64,000 bases of DNA, from contig CM040447.1 of the NCBI GenBank assembly GCA_022749755.1, forward strand, positions 1,980,045-2,044,044, in the 5' to 3' direction. The notes under the pieces were generated by a model. That model searched no databases, had not been told where the DNA came from, and worked only from the letters and a program-made list of their open reading frames with translations. The position numbers and the translations under genes were made by a program. The DNA comes from Azadirachta indica. Its lineage: Eukaryota; Streptophyta; Magnoliopsida; Sapindales; Meliaceae. Shown here piece by piece: positions 12,223 to 24,697 of this stretch (position 1 is its first letter; each line of letters opens with the position of its first letter).

Positions 12223-12640
12223 GTGGCAAGACGAGCTCTTAGCGTACAGATTAAGGAAGAAGAAAATGACCAGCGGGAGAACTTGTTTCATACTCGGTGT
12301 TTCGTCAACAACAAAGTTTGCAGCGTTATAATTGATGGAGAAAGTTGCACCAACGTGGCCAACACCGAATTAGTGGAGAAATTGTCATTACCTACCATGA
12401 AACATCCACGACCGTACCGGCTTCAATGGCTAAACAATTGTGGAGAAATCAAGGAATAAAATAAGTGTTGGTGGCATTCTCTATTGGCAAGTATAAGGAT
12501 GAGGTGCTTTGTGACGTGATTCCTATGCATGCATGTCACATCCTACTGGGCAGACCATGGCAGTACGATTGACGAGTCACACACGACGGTTTTACCAATA
12601 GATACTCTTTAACCATCAAAAGGCAACCTATATAACTTGT
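12223..12640 (+). pseudogene. Element A aspartic protease, degenerate
   Basis: From 12223 the frame gives a retropepsin-like stretch with CSVIIDGESCTNVA, in which the active-site triad reads D-G-E-S instead of the usual D-G/T-G/A-S. It stops at 12459. The expected downstream portion (ACHILLGRPWQY-type, near 12535-12570) is in other frames with more stops. The protease is offset from the gag knuckle by a frameshift around 12200, whereas element B has the two in one frame. Confidence 0.75.
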
Positions 12641-13050
12641 ACCATTGCATCTTGAAGATCAATTAAAGATGCAAAAAGCGAGTGAAAAGAAAAAAGAAAA
12701 CAAGAAAGGCAACAATGTGAAAGAGAGTGAGAGGAAAAATGAGAGAGTTGCAACGTTGATGTGTGAGAGAGAGGAAAAATACAATTTTATTGCAAAAAAA
12801 AGTGAGATCAAGATAGCTTTACCTTTACAACAACCTCTTATAATACTTATGTACAAGGAGGCCTTTTTGTGTACTAACTATTTTGCTGGATCCTTACCGA
12901 GCAATTGAACATCATATTGATTTTATACCCGATGCAACAATTCAAGGAATTCGAGGATGTCTTTCCTGAAGAGGTGCCCTTGGTTTACCTCTAATTCGAG
13001 GAATTGAACATCAAATTGATTTTATACCCGGTGCAATAATTCTGAACCGA
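12641..13050 (+). pseudogene. Element A protease-RT linker, lysine/glutamate rich, with local duplication
   Basis: The open frame 12645-12908 is low-complexity charged sequence (KASEKKKENKKGNNVKESERK), which in element B is continuous with the protease. At 12905-13030 a phrase of about 45 bp (GAATTGAACATCA...TTTTATACCCG) appears twice, about 98 bp apart. This is a small private duplication that element B does not have. Confidence 0.65.
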
Positions 13051-13750
13051 CCAGCTTATTGAAGTAATCCTGAAGAGGCAAAGGAACTTCAACGACAAGT
13101 TAATGAGCTGATGGAGAAAGGGTTTGTTAGAGAAAGCATGAATCCCTGTGCGGTTCCGGTGCTACTAGTGCCTAAGAAAGATGGGACATGAAGGATGTGT
13201 GCTGATTGCCGAGCTGTCAATAATATTACGATAAAGTATCGACATCTCATTCCTCGATTAGATTATATGTTAGATGAATTACATGGATCTTGTGTGTTTT
13301 CTAAAATTGATCTTAAGAGTGGATACCATCAAATTAAGATGAAAGAAGGGGATGAGTGGAAAACTGTATTTAAAACAAAATATGGTTTGTATGAATGGTT
13401 AGTTATGCCTTTTGAGTTAACTAATGCACCTAGTACTTTCATGAGACTTATGAACCAAGTTTTGCGTGCTTTCATTGGCAAATTCGTAGTAGTCTATTTT
13501 GACGATATTTTGATTTATAGCAAAAACTTGAATGATCATGTTGAACATTTAAAATTTGTTTTAGAGGTTTTAAGGAAAGAAAAGCTATTTGCTAAATTTA
13601 AGAAATGTACATTTTGCACGGATAAGCTTGTGTTTCTTGGTTTTGTTGTAAGTGTTAAAGGGATTGAGGTCAATGAGGAGAAGGTGAAGGCAATTCAAGA
13701 ATGGCCAACGCCTACTTCGACGAATCAAGTAAGAAGCTTTCATGGATTGG
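13051..13750 (+). pseudogene. Element A reverse transcriptase
   Basis: It starts in broken form with NPEEAKELQRQVNELMEKGFV and VPVLLVPKKDG. A TGG-to-TGA change at 13189-13191 is a stop within the KDGTWRM motif. From 13195 one frame carries the palm motifs: [13 protein letters not shown] with its aspartate, [12 protein letters not shown], the catalytic [13 protein letters not shown], and [13 protein letters not shown]. The MPFGL glycine is changed to glutamate. Apart from these substitutions and the upstream stop, the polymerase core is well preserved. It would copy element RNA into DNA in cytoplasmic particles. Confidence 0.9.
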
Positions 13751-14335
13751 CCAGTTTTTATTGGCACTTTGTTCAAGATTTTAGTAGCATAGCTACACCC
13801 TTAACCGAGGTCATCAAGAAGAATGTTCTGTTCAAGTGGGGAAAAAAGCAAGAAAAGGCATTTAAACTTATCAAAGAAAAATTGACTAATGCACCTTTAC
13901 TTGTTTTACCTAACTTCGCTAAAATATTTGAGATAGAGTGTGATGCTTCAGGTTCAGGAATCGGAGGTGTACTAATGCAAGAAGGAAGACCGATTGCATA
14001 CTTTAGTGAGAAACTAAATGGCGCGACTTTAAACTATCCCACTTACGACAAAGAATTGTATGCATTGGTTCGAACTCTAGAAACTTGGCAGCATTACCTT
14101 TGGCCCAAAGAGTTTGTGATTCATACGAATCATGAATCCTTGAAACATTTAAAGGCGCAGCACAAATTAAGCTGACGTCATGCCAAATGGGTGGAGTTCA
14201 TTAAGACATTTCCTTATGTGATCAAATACAAACAAGGCAAAGAAAATATACTTGCTGATGCACTATCACGCAGGTATGCTTTACTTTCAACTCTTGATGC
14301 TAAATTGCTTGGATTTGAGTACATTAAAGAGTTGT
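13751..14335 (+). pseudogene. Element A connection domain and RNase H
   Basis: The RT frame continues through the connection region into RNase [19 protein letters not shown] (first acid), YDKELYALV (glutamate), then [13 protein letters not shown], where the third catalytic aspartate (TDH in element B, 50600-50625) is now asparagine. A TGA at 14173-14175 ends the frame. In-frame sequence resumes with RHAKWVEFI and [14 protein letters not shown]. The lost acid and the stop mean that no working RNase H could be made. Confidence 0.88.
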
Positions 14336-15557
14336 AGGCAACGGACTCTAATTTTTGTGACTTGTTTAAGAATTGCAATAAGGGAGCATGTGGGAAGTTT
14401 AATTTGCATGATGATTTTCTATTTCAAGAAAATAAATTGTGTGTTCCATATTCATCCTTGCGTGAGTTACTTATTCGAGAAGCACACGGTGGTGGTTTAA
14501 TGAGTCACTTTGGCGTAGCTAAGACTTTACACATATTGCATGAACATTTCTTTTGGCCGCACATGAAACGTGACGTAGAAAAGGTTTGTGCGAGATGCAT
14601 TACTTGTAGGCAAGTTAAGTCTAGGCAACAACCACATGGATTGTATACACCACTTCCTATTTCTAGTGTACCTTGGGTCCATATTTCTATGAATTTTGTT
14701 TTGGGATTATCTAGGACAAAAAGGGGAGAGACTCAGTTTTTGTAGTTGTCGATAGGTTTTATAAGATGGCACACTTTATTGCATGTCATAAAACTGATTA
14801 TGCATCACATATAGCTGATTTGTTTTTCAAGGAAGTTGTTAGGTTGCATGGAATGCTCAAAACTATTATCTCAAATCGAGACGCAAAGTTCTTAAGTTAC
14901 TTTTGGAAGACATTATGGGGAAAGTTGGGAACTAAATTATTATTTTCTACTACTTGTCACCCACAAACAGATGGTCAAACCGAAGTAGTAAATAGGACAT
15001 TGTCTACTTTGTCGCATACTATCATACAAAAGAATCTAAAAACTTAGGAAGATTACTTACCGCATGTTGAATTTGCTTATAATTATTGTGTTTATTCTGC
15101 CACTAAGTTTTCGCCTTTTGAAATTGTCTATAGTTTTAATCCACTAACTCTTTTGTATTTAACTCCTTTACTTATGAATGAGCGCGTTAATTTAGATGGC
15201 AAGAAGAAATCTGATTTCATTAAGTAGATTCATGAGAAAACAAGGCAACACATAGAACAACGAATGAAACAATATGCCAAGCAAGTCAATAAGGGACGCA
15301 AGAAGGTTGTCTTTAAACCAGAAGATTTGGTTTGGTTACATATGAGGAAGGAGCGTTTTCCTGAGCAAAGACGTTCTAAACTTCTACCAAGGGAAAATGG
15401 CCCATTTCGAGTAGTAGAATGCATCAATGACAATGCCTACAAACTTGAATTACCAGGCGAGTATGGGGTTAGTACAACCTTTAATGTTTCTGATTTATCT
15501 CCTTTTGATGTAGGTAGCGATTTGAGAACAAATCCTTTTTCAAGAGAAGGAGAATGA
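14336..15557 (+). pseudogene. Element A integrase, catalytic residues lost
   Basis: Frame 14362-14745 carries the HHCC zinc-binding module (H in REAHGGG, H in HILHEHF, CARCITC). A frameshift then moves the core to 14766-15047, where [15 protein letters not shown] keeps the catalytic glutamate. The first catalytic aspartate (MDFVL in element B) is asparagine here (MNFVL, near 14693), and the second (SDQD in B) is asparagine too (SNRD, near 14875). Both are G-to-A changes on the coding strand. Stops interrupt the core after 15047. The C-terminal GPF module (GPFRVVECINDNAYKLELPG) is intact from 15264 to 15557, where the frame ends at the first base of the 3' LTR. Confidence 0.9.
15535..15554 (+). 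other. Polypurine tract of element A
   Basis: AAGAGAAGGAGAA lies immediately upstream of the 3' LTR. The equivalent in B and D1 is AAGAGGGGGAGAA. It primes plus-strand synthesis in LTR elements. Confidence 0.85.
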
Positions 15558-16310
15558 TGCAAATGAAGTTGTGCAACCACGTAAATAAGAGGAGAACCTC
15601 AAACATAAGGTTGGACATACTCAATTATAGCATTTATACAATTCGCTAAACGTGCCAAGTGGACCGATTACAAGAGCTAGAGTCAAGACATTGGAAAGTG
15701 CCTTAAATGGACTAATCAAAAAGATGTGTGATTCAAATACAATTCAAAATATACGTTTTGAAGAATTAGGCTTAGTGAACATCATTCAAGTGACTGAAGT
15801 TCAAGAAGACTAATATGAAAATGTTTGAAAATTATAGTCCATTGATGTAATCACTTACATCATACACATTCAACGTCATTACTTACGTTTTCATGTTTGA
15901 AATTTGTAGGTTTTAAAAGTCATAAAGTTTGAATTTATTTTATCAAATTGTTAGGTAAGATTAATAACCTAACTTTTGACATTTTCACTTTGTATTTGCC
16001 TATAAAAAGGTTTTCATTTCTTAAAATGAGACAAGCAATTTTGAGTGTTAAATTATTTCTTATAAGTTCTTATTCTTGAGCTCTTCAAGTTTAATTTCTT
16101 GTGGCGTTCAAAACAACCAAACTTATTATCTAGATTCTTAAGTGTTTTCTTAAGGATTCTTGGTATGACGTTTGAGTAAATCATAGTTTTGGTTCTTATT
16201 TAGATAGGTATCGAGTCAAGACTCTATAAACTTGCGTCTTGAGAAAATCTTAGGGTTTTTTACTACATTCGGTGTTGGGTTTCGTCACGATATTGGTGAG
16301 GTTCGTATCA
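15555..16310 (+). repeat. 3' LTR of element A
   Basis: 756 bp, from TGATGCAAATG to GTTCGTATCA. It aligns throughout to the 5' LTR with many substitutions and a deletion of about 53 bp near 15845-15885, so the insertion is not recent. Confidence 0.92.
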
Positions 16311-16893
16311 CCTTGTTTAATGCTTGTAAATAGTTGGCATATATTTAAATGATTTGTGAACTATAATTATCTAAGAATTGATTTGTGTATTTTTGATCTT
16401 GTAATAAATGCTATGAATTATCAGTGTTATGAATTATCATGTTAGATAGAAATATACTAACATGGTTTATGCAGTTTATTTATGAATTATCATTATTCTT
16501 AATAAACTTTCATGTATATGAATTTGAATTTATGTAGACATATAATGGATTATTATGTGAAAGCATTTTTGGTAAGTTAAAAGATTATCAAATAAGTTAG
16601 GATAATTTACTATCAATATTGTTAATAAATTAAAACAACACTAATTTAGGAATTGAATGAGAATAGCTATGGTGAAATCTATTGCCCTGGTGTTCAAATT
16701 AATAAATCTTACAATTAGCTTTGTTAGTTAGATTTTAATTTCTTGTAATTTTATGTTATGCAAAACTTATTAATTGACTTCTTCAAATAAACTTGGGATT
16801 AGTTATCTTTTGTACTTAATAGAGTAAACATTCCTCGTGGGAATGATACTTAACTTATCATATATTATTTGTTAATAATAGTCTACACTATCG
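16311..16893 (+). other. Possible LTR right half, split by element A
   Basis: It begins with the right copy of the CCTTG duplication. The AT-rich sequence ends in a U5-like tail (GTAAACATTCCTCGTGGGAA, then ACTATCGCACAACGCA) just before copia coding sequence. See 8841-9657 for the other half. Confidence 0.4.
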
Positions 16894-16902
16894 CACAACG
16901 CA

Positions 16903-17515
16903 TTGTCATCTGAATTTTATTATACAATTATAAATTTAATTGAAAGCTATATAGTAATGAACCAAAAGTTTATTGATCCAAAAATATTTACGTTATGGCA
17001 TGACCATCTTGGTCACATAAGATCTACGATGATGCGTAGAATTGTGGAGCATTCTCATAGACACCCCTTAAAGAACCAAATGATTCTATTGTTTAATGAG
17101 AATATCTATATTGCTTGCTCATACAAAAAACTAGTAGGTAAACCATTCCCCTTTAAAATTGGATTTAACTCCATCACTTTTACAAAAAATTTAAGGAGAC
17201 AATTGTAGGCCAATCAACTCACCCTCTTAGTGCATCATTTTATTATTTTATGGTTTTAATTGATGTATCTGCTTGATGGTCACATATGTGTTTATTACCT
17301 ACATGTAATATTGCATTTGCTAGATTGCTTGCATATATTATAAAATTGAGGGCAAATTTTCTGATCAATTAATCAAGATTATACATATGGATAATGCTGA
17401 TGAGTTTACTTTTAAAGTATTTGATGACTATTGCACATCAATAGGGATTGATGTATATCATCCAATTTCATATATTCATACTCAAAATGGACTAGCAATA
17501 TCACTCATTAAGAGA
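16903..17515 (+). pseudogene. Ty1/copia GAG-pre-integrase and integrase fragment
   Basis: The open frame 16903-17208 contains the GAG-pre-integrase phrase LWHDHLGHIRSTMMRRIVEHSHRHPLKNQ and the ENIYIACS zinc-binding cysteine region. Beyond its stop, broken frames to 17515 still show the integrase core (DNADEFTFKVFDDYC, then HTQNGLA). This domain order is typical of Ty1/copia. Gag, RT and RNase H are missing. The copy is cut at 17515 by the LTR that starts at 17516, and it directly abuts the LTR-like segment that harbours element A. It looks like an internally deleted copia element. Confidence 0.85.
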
Positions 17516-18886
17516 TGTTGTGAGAATCCATAAGTGCGCAAAATCATAATATAATAAGTAATATAGTGATAAAATAGAATGTCGAACCCACAAGGACTAT
17601 TTACCTATTAAATATCAAAATTATTCTAGTTCTAAGTTATTTGATAATTAAATAAATTGTAAAATTTGATTTTGGAAAATTAAAGCAAATTAAATTAAAT
17701 TCACAATCGGTAGTTGCTGGAAAAGATAATAGCTTACAAAGAACAAGTTTTCAGCAATTCAAAGAAAACTAAGGCATCTGATTCACCTAACCAATCCAAT
17801 CCCGAATTCTAACTATGCAATCAGTGAATTATCATTTATATTACAGTGAAATATTTTGATTTATCCATAACCCTCTCTCGAGTAGAAGTAGAATTACTCA
17901 ACATACAATAACCTGCAATATGTCTATATTTTAAACGCATTTGAGCATGTTAAGATCAATAATATTTCACATAAAATAGCACAAGTCACGTTGGCAAATT
18001 TCTGTCATTTGTTCAATTCGTGGCATACATCATATAAAGCTAAACTACATGCATCATCTCTCAAATTAACATGCACAACAAATCATTCAATTATTGGCTA
18101 GATAATTGAAAGCATTAAACTCAATGATGTATACTCAAAAGAAATGATAAAACTATGATCATATAAGAATAAAATTCGGAATTGTCATGGAAAGGCTACA
18201 TCGTAGCCTTAGCAATGAAAATTAGTTCATAATGAAATTAAAACAAACCATCATGAATCCATAATTCATAACAAATAGAAGAGATTGAAGAGTTAAGAAA
18301 GCAAACTCTATGTAGATCAAGAATCTGATCATCAACAAGCTACGGTCTGCCCTTCGTCTTCTCTTCTGTCTTCAAGCTTCAAAAATCCTCTTTAATGATG
18401 AAAAACTCCTTCTCCTCTAGTTTTGGTTATGCTCCCCTCTTCAGCTCAGCTCTTCTTTTTACTTTTAGAAAAAAAAGGAGTCAAAAATTACTCCCTCTTG
18501 TCAAGGAAAAATTGTCTACTAGCTATCTCAATTCTAGCTGGATTTTTACCCCAAAACTTCAAAATTAGCTTTCTTGCATGAGAGGTGGAATTGTGAATTA
18601 TTATGTCTTCTTTTCATAATATTTTGAATTAGTCAAATACGAATTTTGAGTACAAAATTATAGAAAAGAAATACGAAATATGTTCAGCAAATACGAGCTT
18701 TTTTGTTTCCTTTCCATTTCTTGGGCTTGGATGGGTTTCCTCCAATATTTCCTACAAAATTACAAATAAACTCAAAGTAACAAACTAAATAAGAAGAAAC
18801 TTAAGTAAGTACATACAATAAACGCAAACTAGCATAAAATTAAGAGTGAAAGTATAGCAAAACTTGTATAAAACTTATGTACATCA
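17516..18886 (-). repeat. LTR of a large-noncoding-type gypsy element, minus strand
   Basis: In minus orientation it starts TGATGTACATAAG, right after a polypurine tract (18887-18902), and ends near GATTCTCACAACA, about 1371 bp. The terminal layout matches the solo LTR at 29189-30570 (TGATGTGC edge, GAACCCACAAGG-type R/U5 phrase). It interrupts copia integrase at 17515. The expected flanking duplicate (AGAGA) cannot be confirmed because the other end of this element is rearranged. Confidence 0.72.
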
Positions 18887-18902
18887 AATACCCCCAAACT
18901 TA
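18887..18902 (-). other. Polypurine tract
   Basis: On the minus strand it reads TAAGTTTGGGGGTATT directly before the LTR. The same signal occurs at 21697-21712 and, on the plus strand, at 30863-30875. Confidence 0.8.
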
Positions 18903-20100
18903 AGATTTGCTAATCCTCAAGCAAAAAAAAAAATGAAAATAAAAACAAGAATTGAAACAAATTGAAAGGATTGATTTCTCATAACGATTGCCTCATGGAT
19001 TGCGTAAAGAGGATGATTCAAAGAAAAGTCTTAAACATTAAGCAAGTGCTGAGATTAATTCAAGAGCATTCTTTAATTTACAAGGAAATCTTTGAGTGTG
19101 TGTGAATAACCAATCTCAACTTGCTACTCTATCAACTTGGATCAATTGATGCAAACTTGATTGAATTATGAATGACTATGAGAATATGATTCTCAAACTT
19201 TATATGCCTATTTTTTAGATCAACTCTCAACTAATGTAGTACAAACACACCACCAAAGACCAAGAGGTCTTAAAAAAGCTTGTAATGTTTGACTAGGGTA
19301 ATAGCTAAGAAAAGAAATGATATGGGTTTCAAAGCAAGAAAATTCAACACAAGCTTCACAATTGAAGAGAGAAAAAGCATTTTACATTTACTTTCTAGAG
19401 CAACTCATAAGCAATTTATTCTCTATTCTTTTTTCTTTTGAATAAAAGTAGTCTTGCAATTTCTTGCTTCATTCTGTCTTCTAACAGCATTTTTTTTTCA
19501 ATTTTACAGCCCCCAATCTTTTTTCCTTGTAATTTGGTTTGTAGTTTTTTTTTTTTCTTTTTTTCTTCAAATATACTAAAATAACAAATCTTGCTCTTAC
19601 TCTTCTAATTCTTTAACAAGCTTTATCTCTTCTCCAACTACAAAACGAATGACAAATTTTTTTGAAAAAGGGTAAGATGAGTGTTTATGGGTTAACATGT
19701 GTGGTTAATATACGTTTATCAAAGAAAAATGGCCAACATGTTTAAGGCTCAATGGGGTAACTAGAGATACATGATTTGGATAGGCTAGAAAAGCTTAAAC
19801 GTTCCAAAGATGGTCTAAATCATTTCTCTAGTGGTGTGTTGCCTAGGATTTTGCCTCAAGAGATTATCAAATAGGTTCTAAAGATCGGTAAAATCTTAGA
19901 AGATGTCTTGTTTACATAAATATACTCAAAGTTAATAAAGCAACTTATTTCTCGTGGTATTGTGCAGAAATTTTCAAAAGAAATCAAAGAATTCAAATAA
20001 ATTAAGCTAGCATAAAAATTAAGCACAAAACAAGACGAATTCAGCATATTTTGCGAATCAAACTCAATTGCAATCAGGCAATTGTTCTTCATTTTAATTA
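18903..20100 (-). other. Non-coding 3' internal region of a gypsy element
   Basis: This lies upstream of the polypurine tract on the minus strand. It has no coding frame and contains pyrimidine-rich runs (19430-19575). Phrases such as GGATAGGCTAGAAAAGCTTA (near 19776) have counterparts at 22770-22800 in the neighbouring block, so the two blocks are related copies of the same region. Confidence 0.6.
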
Positions 20101-21696
20101 AAACTTGCAAGTATATGAATCGCGTGTAGCAAGATACGTATTCCACAAGGTTGATCCTATAGAGAATAGTGAAATCAGTGTTTCTTCACTCGTAGATCTT
20201 AGGTTGAATGATCGATAAGTGATTTGAATAACGGAAAATAAAAATAAACTATTAACTAGCGAATTAAAATAAAAAAATTGATTAAATGGATAAATTGGGG
20301 AGCTTGAGGTGTTAGGGTTCAAGAATCCATCTTTGATTATCATTTTTCAAGGTATTAAGTTAATCTAGAAAACATAACAACTTAAGACGGTGATGGTCTT
20401 CTTACGTGCAATGAAAAGACTTTACACATCAATTTTTCATTGATTATGAGTTAATCTTTGGGATTTATTCATCTATCCTTGAACATGCAACAATGCTTCA
20501 TTTGAGCTATTATGAACAAATCAAGAATGCATTAAGTGTTGTGAAAATAAGAAGACATTGCATTAACAATCAAATTGATGTGGTCATCATATTAACACAA
20601 TTCATTTACATGTGAAGCATCGAGGTAAAGGATTGATATGGTCCTCAAACCTTATATTAATGTATTACGTATTTGAATCATAGAGGTTGCAATTTAACCC
20701 TTGGATTGGCGTGCTTCTTAGGTTCACATTAATATATTACATATTTAAAATCAAGGTCATTATTCCCAAATCATTTAAACATGCAATAATCAAGGTCACA
20801 AATCTTAAATTATTCAATTAGGCAATACGAATCAATAGGCATAATATAAATGAACATCATCTTCATTAAGTTCTAAGAATTCAAATTAACACACACCCAT
20901 AGGAAAATAATAGTTAAGGCATCATTTATCACCCTAACTAAGAGTCTTAGTACTTAATTGCCTGATTAAAAGTACTAATTAGCAAGAAAGAAACATAGGA
21001 TAGAGAAGATAGAACCAAATTCTTATCTTAAATCCTTCAATCTTCTTGCAATCTTCTCTTAATGTAGTCCAAGTTCTCTTCCCCTAAAAGCCTCTCTTTA
21101 AAGCTGAAACTAAGGGGTATTTATAACTTTCCCTATCAAACTCAATTAATGTAAGTCATGATATCATATATATACATGATGTAAGCCATGACATCATATA
21201 CTCTCTAAAATAGGTAACTCCTGACCTCTGAGTTGATGCCCAATTTTCTCCATTAAGATGGTCGTTTTTGGGAATGTCTTCAAGATAAACATTGTAGACA
21301 CCAAGATTGTCCTTTTTAGAGTTTTCTATGAAATGTTATGCTCAAAATACTGAAGATTGTTTTAAAAAATCAATAAAGAAATATTTCTCCTTAATTTCCA
21401 TGATCCCTTTTATTCCTTGATGGCATAGGTGTGCCACAGCTACTACCTTGAGAGGGTGTTTTCCTTCATCTTTTGTAGTTGGCATCAATGAAAGAGCTTA
21501 CGGGTGTTCGTTTGTATTGCTTGTTCTTGCCTTACCAAAATGCTTCATTTTTTCCTCGATTTAGCTCATTTCTCATCGTTTGCTTCAAAATACTTCAAAA
21601 TAAGAACGAAACTAAAAGATCAAAAGATGCAAGAAGTAACTCATAAGATCAAGGAATAGATGATATAACTATATATGAGTTAATGAATATATTAAA
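20101..21696 (-). repeat. Second related LTR, minus strand
   Basis: It lies between the non-coding block ending near 20100 and a polypurine tract at 21697-21712. On the plus strand the left edge (TGCAAGTATATGAATCGCG) resembles the U5 end of this LTR class. A CTCTCTTTAAAGCTG stretch and the AGGGGTATTTATAACTTTCC phrase near 21115-21140 look like leader and promoter sequence. The left boundary is uncertain by tens of bases. Confidence 0.58.
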
Positions 21697-22995
21697 TACC
21701 CCCAAACTTAATGTTTGTTAGTCCTCAAGCAAAATCAAAAATAAAAGACTCAACATTCAAGTACAAGCTTCCTTCTAGAGATAATTCCTTATAACTCATG
21801 GCTTAAAAATAATGCAACAATATATAAGATCAATCAATAAATCAAGTGCTAACAATATTTCGCAAGTTATTCTTATGTGTAATGAGTAACTATCAAAGAT
21901 TAATCATCATATCTCTTACCATCCTTCATATTATCATATCATAGCATGTATAGAAGTTCAACTCCAAACTTCACAAAGATGGTTATTCTCAAAGAAATAC
22001 ACTCGAAATTTGCGTATCACTCAAGTGTCTATGAGAGAAGCATTAAGCTTAAATTTTTTGTGGAAAACAAAGCTAATATATAAAGAAAGAATACATTGTT
22101 TCTGATGTAATTATGGTGATCTCATAAATGGAATGCTAATAGCTTGGTTTTCATGTCAATAAATGAAAATAAATCATACATTCACACAAGATCAACTTAG
22201 AACTTTTCCTTAAGATTGTAATGCGGCTAAATGAGTGAGGTGTTTATGGAAGTAGTGAGAAAATGGTAACACAAAGCTAAGAATTCAAGAACATGTGCAC
22301 TATCATCAAATTCCCCTCTTTGCTTACAAAATATATTTTACAACCGCACATTCATTTTCACCTCTTTTCTTTTCTCTTCAAAGCACAACAACTCATTTTT
22401 TTATAAAATTTTACCTTCAATCTTAACAATATTTTTTTGCTTTAGCTTTGCTTTACTTTTTGATGTGAGAACTCATTACTTACTTAGGCACAAGACCTAG
22501 TTACTCGATAAAAGCAAGGCCTATCTACTATACTTCCCTTCTTCTTTTTTTTCTTTTTTTTTTTTTTTTGGTGTGCGTCAATTAATAGAACATTTTGAAA
22601 TTAAGCACACAAATAACACGTAACAACCCTCAAAACTTATTTTAAAGCATATGTTATTGCAAATTTGAGATAATTCACAAGGATAAAGGTAATAGATTCA
22701 GCTATCAGGTTTAGTTATTATTGGATTTATGAAAGAAATAGATTAATTTAAGGCTCGAACTAGGGAAAATTAAGTATATGGTTGACTAGAAAGGCTTAAA
22801 CGGTTTGAACATAGCCTAGAATCATTTCTCACGCATCATACAATCACATAACATCTAAAACATGAATAATCAAGTTAATTCACCAAATTAAATGGAATGA
22901 GATCACTAGAATGACAAGATGACCAGAAAAATATAAAATCAACATATATCACTCAGAATTGAATGTTAAGGGATCAGTAGCTCACAAATGCAGTT
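21697..22995 (-). other. Polypurine tract and non-coding internal region of the second element
   Basis: It starts with the minus-strand tract (ATTAAGTTTGGGGG) and continues as non-coding sequence related to 18887-20100, with a T-rich run at 22540-22570. It is interrupted at 22995 by the insert at 22996-24697 and resumes at 24698-24950. Confidence 0.58.
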
Positions 22996-24697
22996 TGATA
23001 AGTGTGTAAAATATACACTTATCGATCACTTCGGGACTTGAATTATTTTTGTAAATCCTCAAGTTTTGTTATTATTTGGTGAATTTTGTGACTTGTACAG
23101 AAAAGTTAGAAAACAATCATTCAAGATGAAATAGGTTTGAAAAAGAAATATTAGAAAAGTCGGAAACGAAATGGGGAACCAATTGCAAAAGTTTTAGGGA
23201 CCAAAGTGCTAAAAAATTAAAGCTAGTGATTATGGACTGTTGGCCGCGCCATGCCCGCGGAAAGGAAGGCCAAATTGGCCAAGAGTGTGGCACACTAGGT
23301 CCACCAAGGCACATGGCCGCCCCACCTATCGAGCTCCACTGCACCCCCGCGGGATTTTGAGACCCCTACTTCCTAGATATCTTTGGATGATTTTTAACTG
23401 TGAGATCATCAACCAATGGCCTAATTTGGGTATCTTTTAGGTTTATAAGTTTTTTTTTAGGATAGACAACCAGCATAAGCAAGCAATTAAGAATGGAAAA
23501 TGGAGTTTTTGGGTAAGAGAAGGTGGAAAATAAGAAAGGATTATAAAGAGAGAAGTGGATTGATTCAAGTTGAAGCCTTTGGAACAAGACTTTAAGAAGG
23601 ATCATTGAAGCTTTCATCTCTAGACTAGTTTTCTAAACTCTGTCACTTTTGTTTTGTATTTCATTTTAACTTTATTTTGTTGAATTTGAATATTATGGAA
23701 TACATGATGATTTTGATACTAATATTTGAGATGGTTGGTAGATTTCTTAATTTATGTCTTGATGTAACTTGTCCAAATTATGTTGATTAATGAATTAGTT
23801 AATTTGAAGATAATGAATTAATTTTTTGGGAAAAAGTGATTTGTTTATTGGACTAAAGAAACACAATCTAGGTAGTTGTAAGACCTAGAGGTAATCAACA
23901 CCTAAATAATCTAATTAACATTTAGGATTTTAAGAAACCATGAGGTAAATTGAGTTTTAAATGTTAAACAAGCAGTGCTTAATTAACGTATAATTAATTG
24001 AGTTATATAGGGATATCAACTTGAGTAGTTGTACGTAAGACCTTGATTTATGCTTGGGAGAGGTATTAAGGTCGATTTTAATCTTGTGATTAGTGAATTA
24101 GATCAAAACACACTAATAACTACCAATTAGGAGAAACTTAGTGATAGATAAGTGAAGTCAAGCCCCTAGGTAGTTTTTCCTTATATATTTCATTCTTTTA
24201 TGGACCTTTTAATTCAATTTCTATTTTTGGTTAATTAATCGTGAAGTTTTTAGTTTATTTGCCGTTACAATTAATAAATTCTAATTGTTTAGATAAAATT
24301 GAACCTTTAAGACTATAATACTTAGTAGTGAATATAAATTTCAATTATCGTGGGACAATACTTTTACTTATCATTTTACTACTTGATACGACCCATGCCT
24401 TTGTAGTTAGCATTGTCACGATCAAGTTTTCATGGTGCGGCCAAGTTATGCCAGTAGCACATAATCACCAGCTTTGATTTTCTTATACTTTGTCCCTGAA
24501 ACTTTTGCAATTTGGTCCCTATTTCCTTTCTGACTTTTCTGATATTTCTTTTCCGAGCCAATTTCATCTTGAATGACCATCTTCTAACTTTTCTATATGT
24601 GTCACAAAAATTCATCAGATAATAACAAAACTTAAGGATTTACAAAACAATTAAAGTCCCAAAGCGATCGATAAATGCGTAATGTACACACTTATCA
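22996..24697. mobile_element. Insert with LTR-like body and inverted terminal segments
   Basis: The left end (22996-23270) and the reverse complement of the right end (24420-24697) align over about 275 bp at roughly 80 percent by eye; both begin TGATAAGTGTGTA. The body 22996-24400 looks like one LTR: TATAAAGAGAGAAG near 23542, then a GTGGGACAATACTTTTACTT R/U5 phrase near 24350 and ACTACTTGATACGACC. The flanks are CAGTT (22991-22995) and TAGTT (24698-24702), a 5-bp duplication with one C/T difference. I read it as an LTR followed by an inverted piece of the same LTR's U3. A DNA transposon with long inverted ends is the alternative. Confidence 0.55.

Larger units (their letters stand above)
9658..16310 (+). 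mobile_element. Element A: full-length Ty3/gypsy retrotransposon, 6653 bp, inactive
   Basis: Two LTRs (9658-10466 and 15555-16310) bound a primer-binding site, gag, protease, reverse transcriptase, RNase H, integrase and a polypurine tract. A perfect 5-bp target duplication CCTTG lies at 9653-9657 and 16311-16315. The domain order PR-RT-RH-IN defines Ty3/gypsy. The RT-IN sequence resembles chromovirus-type plant elements, but I see no clear chromodomain, so the lineage is left open. Stops, three frameshifts and lost catalytic residues show that it is dead. Element B at 46841-52854 is a close relative, and the D elements look like deletion derivatives of the same family. Confidence 0.93.

Noticed and set aside
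22996..24697. Mutator-like DNA transposon with long inverted ends
   Set aside because: The 9-bp flanks do not match (AATGCAGTT versus TAGTTATAT), there is no transposase frame, and the body reads like an LTR. It is kept only as an alternative.
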